The notes under the pieces are model-generated. The model was not told the DNA's origin, made no database searches, and saw nothing but the letters and a program-made list of their open reading frames with translations. The position numbers and the translations under genes were made by a program. A stretch of DNA of 64,000 bases. Origin: Spirometra erinaceieuropaei (taxonomy: Eukaryota > Platyhelminthes > Cestoda > Diphyllobothriidea > Diphyllobothriidae). The stretch is from positions 961,901-1,025,900 of the forward strand of contig CACRXP010000033.1 of assembly GCA_902702965.1 (NCBI GenBank). Reading direction: 5' to 3'. Below are positions 50,401 to 62,400 of the stretch, piece by piece (the first letter of the stretch is position 1; every line of letters starts with the position of its first letter).

Positions 50401-53400
50401 TAAAGTTCACTGGTGCTGAGCGGATGCCTGCACATTTGAGTTGACCAGTGCCCCTTAGACAGTGGACAACATTGCGTTGATGTGAGGTTTGGGTTCTTCG
50501 GGCTCCAGAAATGAAAGAGTGTAGTACATCGAGGAATCAAAACGTTGTCTGGAAAACTTACCGGGAGGCCCTGTCAAAAGGCGATTAACCGTGTCACTCA
50601 GTTTGGCCATTTCTCGCTCCTGTTGTTGCAGGGCGTTTCTTATTTCCGACAATTCTTCTCGCTCTAAAAAGATTACAGAAAATTTGCTTAATTACATGAG
50701 GGAGCCACCTTCTGAGTCTCCATTTTGTAAAACTGGGGTGGGCATTATCCAAAGACGTTTTCAATCAAAATGATCCTACGTTAGTAATGAATAAGAAACA
50801 AAGGCTCAGTCGGTTTTTCTTACCACAAACCGCTGTCCATTTACTGTGAATGGCCTCAGGCATCCCAGACGACCACGCTCTTTAACTGCAAATCTAGTAG
50901 TACCCACTGTTCCACAAACCGTTGAGTATCATATGAAGTCATGTATTTCAGTTAGAAACAATTTTTAGAGGTCCAATAGTTTAAAATTATTTTCGCATTT
51001 TCCATGGCCTAGGAAAAATCAGTTAATTTTCATAAATACTTGGTAAAATTTTATTTCTGACAATAATTCCCACAAAATAGCGTACTGTTCAAAGTGCAGA
51101 TATGGGGGACTTCAAACCTGTTTTACCGGAAAATTTCACCTTCACGTGCATTTTGGAAGTCTGACTTTCCCCGCCCCTTCCTTAAATTACTTAGTTTTTT
51201 TCAAATTTGAAAAATTTGGTGGTTTCGGTGGGATTCGAGAGGGCGGGGCTCGGAAACGCTGTCCTGCTTGGCCAATAAATTGTCATTTTCGTACTATTAT
51301 TGATTTCAGCAGGGGTAGTGCTGTTGTGGATACTTTCGATTTGAGGTGCTTCGCGAACCGCTGCGATTATGATTTACAATCACGTTAGGGTTCGGTTTTC
51401 GCGTTCAAGATTTGAACTTTAGGGTGAGGGTCCAGGGTTACGGCTTATGATCCAGGGCTTAGCGTTTATGGTTAAGGAGCCATTCGGCATCCACTTCCCA
51501 TAACTTCCATCCACAGCTTACGTCTGATTAATCGTATTCTTGGGCGATTCAGTTTGAACTACCTTGAAGAGCCAATCACCCTTGTCCTTCGTGGAATTTA
51601 TTTAACTGGTTAACTGCGGTTTTGTCGGATCTTGCAGTCAGGTCATCATACCGACCTGACAATTTTAATCAACCAATGACCTGAAAAATTGCAGGGTATG
51701 GCAGTAACTTTCGTAAGCAAAGTTTAGATATCTGGCTTTCGGAGGTAGGCGAATGAAAGGCCTGAGTTCTATCCTGGTTGTCTGGGTTTCGCAGGAGTTC
51801 TGGATTCAAAACACGCTTTTGGTCTGTTGTGCCTTGCATATATACCTATTGTAATACCAGCTTAAATTCGTCAGTTTCTTGTGGAGTCAAAAATGATGCT
51901 TATATTCAAGGTGGGAGAAGCTGCAAAGTGCTTTCCCACAGGATGTCTCAGTGCTCAAGGACTGTGTTTGACAAAAAATATACTTAAGCCAGCTGATTAA
52001 CGATATGGATATGGGTGTGGGATATACACACATACAGGAGGACTCTAGAAAATTGTTTCTTCCCACTAACTATTATCATAATTTTCTCATGTTCTAAGAG
52101 TAGACGCCTTAGAAATATGGTCTCCCGAAGGACCATCCATGTTAAACGACGTAGGACAGAATCTGTTAAATTATCTCCTACGCAAGCTGGGGAGAACGCC
52201 AGTTAGCCAGAGAAGGCCTGCATTGGACACGCGCACTCGAAATGAGATAAATAAACCGATGACGGATACGTTTTACAGTACGGCCCGATTTAGGGCAGTT
52301 GTGGAAGTACTGAATATATACCATGAAATACCCGCCTCTGTGATATGCTCTCTGCTGATGGCATGGCCAAGATGAGAGTAATCAATGTAAAGACGTAAGC
52401 GATGGTTTGCGTGCTCGGGGGTAAATTAGTGAATTCCAGGGTAATTAGTGCGTAGGGCCACAGGCACTGCGACGAGGTGGTGATGAAAGATGACGACGAC
52501 AAACAGCTGTCGTCAACTGCGGGTAGCGTAGACAGTGCCGCGGATCGAGGCCATCACAACACTAGAACCAATGGTTTTCACATGCAATCTGTTCATGTGT
52601 CCTTCCGGCGTCCGCCAAGTTCGGATCGCATGTCCGGATGGGGACCTGAATTATCTTCCCGAAACCAGAAGAGGGTTTTGATCTCCTCTAACAGGCGTCT
52701 AGATATCAGATTTCGGAGGGACGTGGAATACGCACATGCGGACGCGAGTCGGACCAACTTTAGGTATCAAAGAATTAGGATTAGCACCAAAACAGTGGAA
52801 TATCACGAGTGGTCGGTACGACGACGCAACTGCAGTAAATTTTGACAGAAGCACTGCATTTGCCATTGGTCATAGCATGCCTAAACTGCACACAGGATGG
52901 GACTGGTAGTCCAATACCAGTATTACTATAACTGTTCACGTCATGGGCATAGTCAGTCGAGTGTTGAATCGGTTAAGATAGAGGACTGCAGGGGAGAACT
53001 GTGGAGACGATCAAGTTACTTTTGATTTTTGAAGGTTCTGATTGTCACATTATTGTTTTGGATTTCACATTAGATTACTCTCTGTCGCCACAAAGTAGTA
53101 AATCATGCAATATGCGCAATCGGAAAATAAACACTAACTTAAGGGTTTCTCCTGCCCCATCGGTTGATCGTACCTCATAACCGGATCGAAGCAACTTGGA
53201 TTTTCAAAACTGCAACAATCGTTCCAGGATGGACCAGGGTTCAGCGCTCTTACCAGATTGTTTGCCGGGAGTGCGTCCGGAGGACTGAAGGCTATGGCGT
53301 CGTTTGTCGAGCTCTTCAGGTTCGACTCGTATAGGCTTCTGGGTCCCAGACTACAATTCTGCCACTCTACGCATTCACACAAAACCCCTGATTGGAAGTA

Positions 53401-56400
53401 TATAGAAAGGGCTGGCTGCTGCTTCTATTTCTGTATATCGAGAGGTGCTGTGATTTATCAGTAGCAATAATACGTGTCGACTTGATAGATTATCTCTTTA
53501 TCCTTAAAAACCCCCCGATTTCAATGTGAAGCCCAAGAACAGAATAGCCGAATGCAATAACATCGCTGTCTACCCTAAGGAAGCACTCTCCTGTATACAG
53601 TTGACTCAGAGAAAAGAGATAAGTCATAGCACAGCTGAAGAGCTTTCCCAAACTCGGACTAGAAAGCTCGCTATCTGGACTTTCTCCAAATGAGTATAAT
53701 TCTTCATGACTTTTATTTGGAGGTGCAATTTCGCCTACTGAACTTACCGCGGCTGGCTGTTGACGGGGATTTCCGTTCCTGTTTCGGTAACTGCGAATTC
53801 TCTTTCTCCAGCAAGCTTTTTTGTAGTTCAGCAATGCCCCGTTGACAACGTTTCATTTCCTCCAAACTGGCAGACAGCTGCTGAAAAGGGAAAAAGAGGG
53901 AAAAAACGACTTGCCAGATGGACGGTGAAGGAAGCGCCGATGTGACGCGACAGCACTCGATGCAGTAAACGACTACTTGGGTTTGGTTGTTTAGACTTTC
54001 ATAGGGAAGGCAAAAAAATAGAATTTAAAGTCCGCCCATTTCGAATGGACGCCTAAACACTACCCTATTACAAGAGTCCTTTAAGGCAGCAGTGGGCAAG
54101 CTGGTTGTATCAAACATGATACAATAAATTCGTGGAAGCCCCTTCTCGTTAATTTCAACTGAAACCATTTTTGAGGAAATACGGTTGGACACGAGAATAC
54201 GGACTCCCATATTGCAGGTGACCTTGATCTATGTTTCATTGGAGGGGTTAGTGTTAGTGTTAGGGCTAGCTTTAGATTAGGGCCCGAAGGGTTATAAGGG
54301 TATGAAGGGTTAGGATGGGAGTTGTGAGGATCATGTCGGGGTCGGCACGAGGCCGTCTGCAGGACTTAGAATTCACATTTCCGTGTCCGACCCCAATTAT
54401 TTACATGCATGAAAGACGGTTAGTTTTGTATGGCGCAAAAGAGACAACATCTGTGAGTGTATGTTTTACCAAATACCCAGACTAAACCCTCATCAAAGCC
54501 TATTGGAAAACAGCATTAGGCTGTCTGTTTTTATCAGTGGCCACTGCGGGTTATTTCGACTTTTCCTCAAAATAAGGTTTTCTTGCATTGACTTGGTCAT
54601 TCGGTTGTTTAACGCTGGTATGACAATCCAAGAAAAGTACGCAAAATAGTCCTAAATGCATGACGTGCGGGGCTTTTTTCAAATATTTAAACGAAAGCTA
54701 GATTAATCTAAAGCAAAGAAGATACGACAGGGGTCACCTCAGCAATCCAAAACCCAAGTTGAGCTTATGTATGTCGCCTGTTCTATAGGTCACACATTTG
54801 TCTAGATTAACGTGAACGTGTGTAGGAGATCCCGTTAACTACGTAACTTTGATGCGGACGGAAACTACATAGTAAAAGCCGCGGGCCTTATTGGCAAACT
54901 CAATCTCATCTAGTTGTACTCAACAGTTGTGCAGGATCAGTTGGGTCCTTCGAAGGTCTGGCTTTTAGTTGAGAGTTGCTGCGGAGGCATGCAGCGACAG
55001 CAGCAATTTTTTTAACAAAAAGTAGAGACTGCAGGCTGTTGTCTTCCTACCTTCATCCACTGTCTGTGAACAACTTCGTCGCGCTTGGACCTGTCAGATC
55101 TGGATGTTTTCGACTTTTGTTGTTGAAGCTCGCTTTCAAGTTGAGAAATGTAACGAATAGCCTCCTGAAGCTGAAGACAAACGGATAAAGGCCTTAAGTC
55201 AGAAAAACAATATCGCCACTCCAAGGGCCTCAGATAAGTCTTTTTTATCTTAAGGAAATTCAATGAAATCTGGAGTTTCTTTATATTCAACATGGATAAG
55301 AATCCCGACACATCCACTGGATACTTGAAGTCGCCAATAGATAAAGAAGATAACATTGTCGAATTGCTCCGCTTGGATTTGTAGACTTACAAATCAGTTC
55401 CTTTTCAGCGATTATCCATAGCAAATAGACCAACTCTACTATTTTACTATTTAATCAAGGTATAGACTACTCCTAATACTCACTTGTCGTTGTATAAATA
55501 GGTTACAACGCTGTCCGCGCAGTTCTGTCCCAAAATGTCCCCTGGTGACTACCCTAGTCTAACAAAGGCGCGGAACTTTTGCTCGCATCAGAACGGTGGA
55601 ATTCCCAGTCTGGGAGCTGTGCTTTTGATAGCATCCATCAATACCGAATCAGCCGTCCTCATATTTCAAGTCAACCGCGTAACGAGCGATCGCCTGCGCA
55701 TTTTAGCGTAAAGTGAAGGCACCTGGCGCGCCAACTAAGCGAAAACCGCAGAACCAATGATGCGCGCTTGAGGCCATTTTTCACTAATTTCGCCCACGGA
55801 TTCGGTTTGCACCCTCGACATCGACGCCATCTAAGACTGGATCTGGGCAAGGAGATAGCCCCGACGACATCGTCTTCAGGTAGGTGCGGCACACGACTGG
55901 GCCACCTCAGTCGATGGGTAAACAGGGCACATTTATCCACCAACATAGTTATTATTTTAAGGGGCGGCCGGTGAGAGAATTCTGAAGAAAGATCGAGAAC
56001 ACCAGTCATGGAATGCTGCAGGTCACTAATATCTTCAGAGTGCACTTTGCATGGCCGACATCGGCAGAGAAGAATTGTCTTGACAGAAGGTACGCGTACT
56101 CGAGGTCGGTCCTCCGCTCAATCTCACGTCCATCGGATTCAGACGAAGGCTGCGGCATCCGTTGCATTTGATCGTCAAGCTCAGACTTGCTTTGTCAGTC
56201 CGGCAGAAAATTCGACCTGAGATACAGAAGTCGTTCATTGGCCCAAATGCATCACCGCCTACCGTAGCAAAGGAGAAACCTCCGACCACGAAGCCCAAAG
56301 CAGTCGTCTTCACTACAGAAACTATTAGTCTCAGCTGAATTCGTACCTGTTGCGAGCTGGCACGCTACACTTCTGTAAAGTAATTTTACTTCATTGTATT

Positions 56401-59400
56401 ATCACAAGTGTCGTCAAGATCCGTAATGTGTGGCCCAAAACCTACAGTAATACTGCGGTGCAATGATAAAATGTACTTAAAAACTCAGTCCGTCACGCAG
56501 TTAAACAGGACAGATGATAAACAAGACAATTCAACCATAGCGCGAGGTGAGCTGACAGTGAGGTGGTGGGAACTAATTTGTAGTGAATTGGATTTGCTTA
56601 GCATCAAACTTACGCTCTCTCCCTCTCCTGCCGGACCTGCGCTCTGGTGGCAGGGAATTCAAAACGACCAGACGCCGGCGTGTCCGCAATGGAGGACAAA
56701 GTTAAACGATCCGTCTATGCGTGCCCCACGCGACCCTGTCTCTAACTCTACGCGTGGTAGGTTCCATCAAACAGGGTGGCCTCAGATCCCAAGCAAGTGA
56801 AAGTGTACCGAGGCCACACTAAGTTGGAACCACTTCAGCCTGACCCTCAGTCCTCCGTAGGAGCAAATTACCACGTCAGTTAGTAACCTCCCAAGCCCCG
56901 ACTGTTGGGGCGCTGCAATAGATTAAAAACGCGGCTGGTTTTGTATCGTGAGGAGCTATGTGTCCCATCAAGGCTGCATCGAATTCATTCACTCTTTCCT
57001 CCTCCATGTCCCGGTGACCTGATTGAGTCCAACGACCGTGCGTGTGGTCGGGCGCAGCGACCGACGTAGCGTGAAATACACCACCTAATGCACGTGTTGA
57101 TGACAACACAGACCCGAAAAACAGCAGAAGCGATGTCAAAAAAGTAACTCTCCTTGCCGCTCACATGGGCCTTACTCCTCGTTTTGTGATACTGGGCCTT
57201 AAACGATCGAGGTATTGTTTTGGTTTGGCATCATTTGGCAGGATCAGCATCGAGAAATCCCAACGCACATGGATAGGCGGGGGTAAATCCACGAAACAGA
57301 AGAAAGGGCTGCTTAACTCTGTTCGCGGTACTCATGGGGAGGGGGCGTTCAGTGAAGAGAGAAGCGTCGACCAATATATACTCACAGAGGCCGTAAGCCG
57401 CACAGATTTTTCCTTCTTTGTGAGGACGACTGCGAGGACAGTTGCGGAACTGTTAATGTCATGACATGGCTGGCCAACGACGAGGGGGAAGCTATGGGTG
57501 GTTATTTGACCTTTCTCTCCTCTCTAGTTGGCTCCTTTTACCGAAAATATGCGATGCCCATCCTAAGTAGAGCTACAAAGGCGGCAGGACAAGATATCAA
57601 AAACGTTCATTATGCGTCAAAACGTCGGGAAACACTGGCTTGTCAGGGATCCATGAGTCCCAACACGTGCTGCATGCACGCGATGAACAATTAAACAGCA
57701 GGTTTGTTCAAAGCCACTCCGTGTGTTGTCACCTAACGATTTCGAATGTTTGCAGCAAGTTAACATTTCTCAAAGTGACCTTCCTTGAGTTCTTTGTTTC
57801 TTTCGTTTACTGGATGCCTTAGGTTCTACAGAAATCAGATTTTCCTGAGTCCTCCCGAATGCAACCCTAGCCGAATGTCTCCAGAGCCCGTATCTAGGCG
57901 GCGAACGCAGAATTGCCTTTTCTAATAAATGCAGTTGTAATCTAAGAGATCGGATGTGTGATTTAATGTGTGGAGTGACATGCTGCACGACAGTTCCATC
58001 CAACTTCAATAGGCTTGTAGTTAAAGCCTAACTTTGCTCGGAGGATAACTGAACTGATCCTTTAAACAAGTAATTCCGAAAAAGGACCAAGAAGGAAGAT
58101 CGGAGGCAATATTTTTCGTCTATTATCCGCCATCAGGTAGTTATACATTAATCGACCATTGGGCAAGCCAAGGTTTGAATCCGGGTCTCCCTTGTCTTTC
58201 TGAGCAACACTTCTTGATCGTTGGTTGTCCGACGCTGTGAGAACATCTATGGAGATTCTGTTTTAGAATGCTGAAACAAAAGAGAGATGCCCATAGCTTG
58301 TTCTGCGATCAGGGCGGACCAGCAAATGCCGCTTTCATGCGAGTTTTAATGTTTCAAATCGGAGATCCTAGCCCAATGGGTGGAGATTCAGTTCAGTTAT
58401 CAACCGGAGCCAGGTCCAGATGTCGGATTTGCCTAGCATGACTGACTGAAGACATCAAATAAACCCGAAGCGACCATTCCAGCCTCCCCTGTAACCGTGC
58501 GTAGCACCTCTTGACTACAGACCGCTCGTCGCTATGCAACCGTCTTCGAGATCTTCAGAAACGAAACGTCCAGTTCCGTCCAGCAAGTGGCAACAGGTCG
58601 GTTTACACCACTCTCATATGAGTCAGCTAATTGTCCTTGGTAAAGCGAATTGTATGCATCCAAGGGGTCCATAGTTCAAATACACTCATTAGTCAAGGCA
58701 CAGACCAGAAGACGGTTAACTTTAGAGCCCAAACGAATGTCATCTCATCGTTGTTCGAAAAAACATATTTGAGGACGACGGAAAAAGTCAAGGGAAAAAA
58801 TAATTAACGTCACAAAAAGAAGACAACTGTAGCGGAAACGCACTAAGTGGGTAATTTAGCTTAGTGGCGAAGTAAGGAAACTAGAAAGGAAATTGATTGT
58901 GGAGGCCGAAAAACAGGACATGTTAATTTAGCAAAAGTGCAGATCTAGTGCATTTGAGAGAGGTCGCTTACACAGGTGCACGGTCCAAACAATTGACGTA
59001 CCCTGTGGGCGTTAGTTCCCTCTGCGGCCTGAAGTTGCCGATGGAGATCGCACAGCTCATCCTGCAAAGTAAATAGCAGCCGGACGTCAAGGGGATTAGA
59101 ATGCAGATCCCGGATGGAAGTTGACTCATAGGGTGTCCTACGATCTGAATGCGCTGCCAGATCGATAGATTCCATTGACCTCCTACGAGTTCTTCGTTTA
59201 CGCCTGGTCTCGCTTCCTGGGCAGTTTCTTCGTAGATCGATTGCTGAGATAGAGGGCTTCAAGCGTGTGTTTTGTCGGGGGACCTTTCTGTACTGCGTTG
59301 AACTATGTGGTATCCGGTCGGAGTGGCTGATCCTGCGACCTGGAAAGTATATATGTACCACATAGGGGTGTACTTTACTTCTCTCAGAGGGTGCTTCTAC

Positions 59401-62400
59401 ATAAAAATTGTCAATATTTTTGCCACTTTCTTCATCATAGTAGCACATGTGCGTGAAGATCGCTCAAAAAAACAGCCTCCGATAGAAACGGCAGTATTAA
59501 GTTAAGATGCATGCACTCCTTATTCAGAATTCGCCAGTTAAATGGAAAGGCTTGCTTTTGCGTTACAATTGTTTTTCCTAACCCAACCCCGGCAAAAGGA
59601 AACCAAAAGGCAATGCACAGTAACGGATAACTTGTTTTCTTCATGTGTAAACACATAAATCTCGAAGGCGTTTTAAAATAGCCAATCAAAAGTTTTATGG
59701 AACTGGCAATTTTTTCTTCAAGTGCCGTTCAAGTAATAGCATTAGCCAAAAGTTATCTCCGGTGTCTCATTAGGCAGCCTGTTGTAAGACACGATCACGC
59801 AGGACTGGAGTTAAACAATCTGGAATTTGAATGTGAGCTAGAAGACAGCTGTTCCGTTTGGCCTTAAAGCTCAAATTCAGAGACTACGGCGACGGTGGAA
59901 GTGGTACCGCGATAAACACTCACAAGCCGGAAGAGTTTCGGACAGAGACGAGAAAGATTATCAGGCTACTTCTGAATTACTTGCCGCTGTCGGCGGTTAT
60001 ACCCAATACCATGATAGAAAAACCTGGGAATTGAAACCGGGTCTATTTGTCCATTAAGTTTAGCGCATTATGGGCTCATGCTTGGTCGGTTGAGAGGAAG
60101 AGAATATTCAGTCAAGTCACAATGGCGGGGCGGAATTTCGAGTCCTCAGTTTCCCCTTGGAATTCCGTTCTCGGAGGGTGTTCCATGATTGTGAGAAACT
60201 TCTGCTGGCGAGGTTTACAGGCAAAGGTCAGTGGTAAGACTTGCGACTTTGAGTTCAAAATGTTGCTTCAGTAGACGGCTTCTCTGGTACTAAGTCAAAT
60301 CTAAATACGACACGAAAACACGAGTCCCCTCCGTAATGCAGGCGGCCTTGCGATAGATTTAGGGATATTAGAGTTAGGGCCAGGGTTGAGGGTTGCGATT
60401 ACGGTACGGGGTTGGGGTTAGGACAGGGGAACAGGTTACCTTCCTGGAATTTGGCACAGGGTTTCCTGTATTACGGGGAGTGGGAAGGTTCCTACTTCCC
60501 AAAGTCCCTTTTGATAAAATATTTAAAAGAGCACTTTTTACTGAAGTCGAACGATGATTTCAAATGGAGATCGCACCGTTTTATATAAAAGGGGTTAATC
60601 TGTTCTTTCTCTGTCAAGGCTATTAGAAACCACTTTTAACTTGGACGTAGAGGTTTATACTTCGAGCCGATGGCGCAACGTATCATCATTTTCGTACGAC
60701 CACATACCACTTTCTTGGTCCGAGGTGGACAAAACGTATGCCACTTAAACTGTGTTTCTACGGTATTATGTAAAGACAAGTGTTTTTCAGCCTAGGATGT
60801 TAGTAAAGTTTTCACGGGCTGTCGATATACTTCAAACCGGAACGGTGGTCCGGATTACTAAGGTACATAATTACAGACCGCATCACCAAACAAAGCGTGA
60901 CGATCAAACCTCAAAGATCATCTCCCAATCAGCAACACAGTCTAACTCGTAAATCATATTAGCTGAGCTGTGAAATCAAATGGTAAACTGGCTTGAGGTC
61001 CATATTGAAAAAACGAGATACCTGAGACAGAATTTTCTGACTTGTCTGTCGTTCAGACATGCTTTCAGTCATCCCTCGACACCCTTCCCGAAGAATGATA
61101 TCACCGCCAGTTTTCTACAGCCTTCTAGCGAGTTATGTTTTTTAGTCGATTCTTATGAACGCCCACATAACATTTCCTGTCTGGGTAACAGAAATATCTA
61201 GCCTTTTTAGTGTGATCTTGAGTCCCCTTCACATCCCACCGTTGAAATTTCGATATTCCCAAGAACATCTCTCGAAGGGAAAAGGCTGTTTAGAGGAAAA
61301 AATTGATCCAGATGAGAAAATGCGAGAATATAGCACTATCTTATTGAAACACGTCGAAGTACCGGCAGAGGAGTCGGGTATACAAACTTTTTCAACCTTC
61401 TGCCATTCTTGATGACCCTCTATCCATATAAGTATACTTGTGTGTTAACATTTGTCCTTACCGGGCTCTTCATTGAGCCATGAGGGAAGCTGCTCCCGAG
61501 CAGATGCGCAGGAATCCGTCCTCTCGGTGGCAGAGACTAAGCCCTCCACGCTCAGGGCGGCTCGATGCTGAAATCGTTTCCTGCGGCCGCCATCAGAGAT
61601 CTGGCAACTTGCACGCCGCTTGGACGATGAACGCCGCCTGGAGTTCAGCTCGTCACAGGCCTCCGAGTCTTCGGCCTCCGTTGCAGAATCATGCGTGAGC
61701 TCTGACATGGAGCTCTCCACCGCCTCGGAAGGAGGCCTGGAAATGTCCTCAGGGGACTGAAGGCAGGCTGCGCTGTCCGATCCGGACTTGAAAAAGAGGG
61801 CAAGGAATATGGAAACTGAGAAATTCCCCGCAAGGCCTTTTATTGCCGTCAGTACGCAGAACTTCCACGTGTGTGAGAAGTGTGCTGGCCAGCGACTCAC
61901 CTGAGGGTGGAGGTGACTAATAGGCACATGGGCGGACGTACAGGAAAACGGCAGAAGTTAACCCGATAGCGACCTTACTCCCCTCCTGCATTACAGGAAG
62001 GCGGACAGCCACGCCCCTTCCTAAGGCCCTTGGAAGTCAACGGTTGTGGCATAGTGTGGACACCATAACAACGCCCAGATGACTAACTGACTGCCCTGGT
62101 TTCTCTTATGCAGAGAAGAGAGTACTGACCACCATTATATGGTGTTTTTCCGCTACTAACAGGGGAGGGGGGGGTAGAACAGAAGGGCTTTCGAATGTTT
62201 AGGAGAACAACCGCCACTAACATGCACAGCGCTTCCCTGTGAGAGTTAGGGGCAAAAGCGAGGAGGGGAGGGACATTTTATTGCGATTGGGTGACATGCG
62301 ACCATCGACACCAGTTAACGCGCTTTAACTCTGGTTTTAACTGATGTGCCATGAAGCTGCGGGACAGAAGGGAGATTTCAACAAGTCCACCTTTTCTGAA

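Noticed and set aside
56035..56313. Minus-strand frame of 92 codons with several cysteines
   Set aside because: I could not match it to a zinc-binding pattern, and no exon boundaries fit the surrounding gene.
57165..57464. Plus-strand frame of 99 codons
   Set aside because: No motif, and it lies in an intron of the minus-strand gene without splice support.
58540..58590. GAAACGAAACGTCCAG, another hammerhead-like piece
   Set aside because: The upstream core box and paired helix are missing.
61897..61914. A 16-nt stretch between AG and GTGAGT on the minus strand, a possible microexon
   Set aside because: Its length would break the frame between exons 1 and 2, which join perfectly without it.
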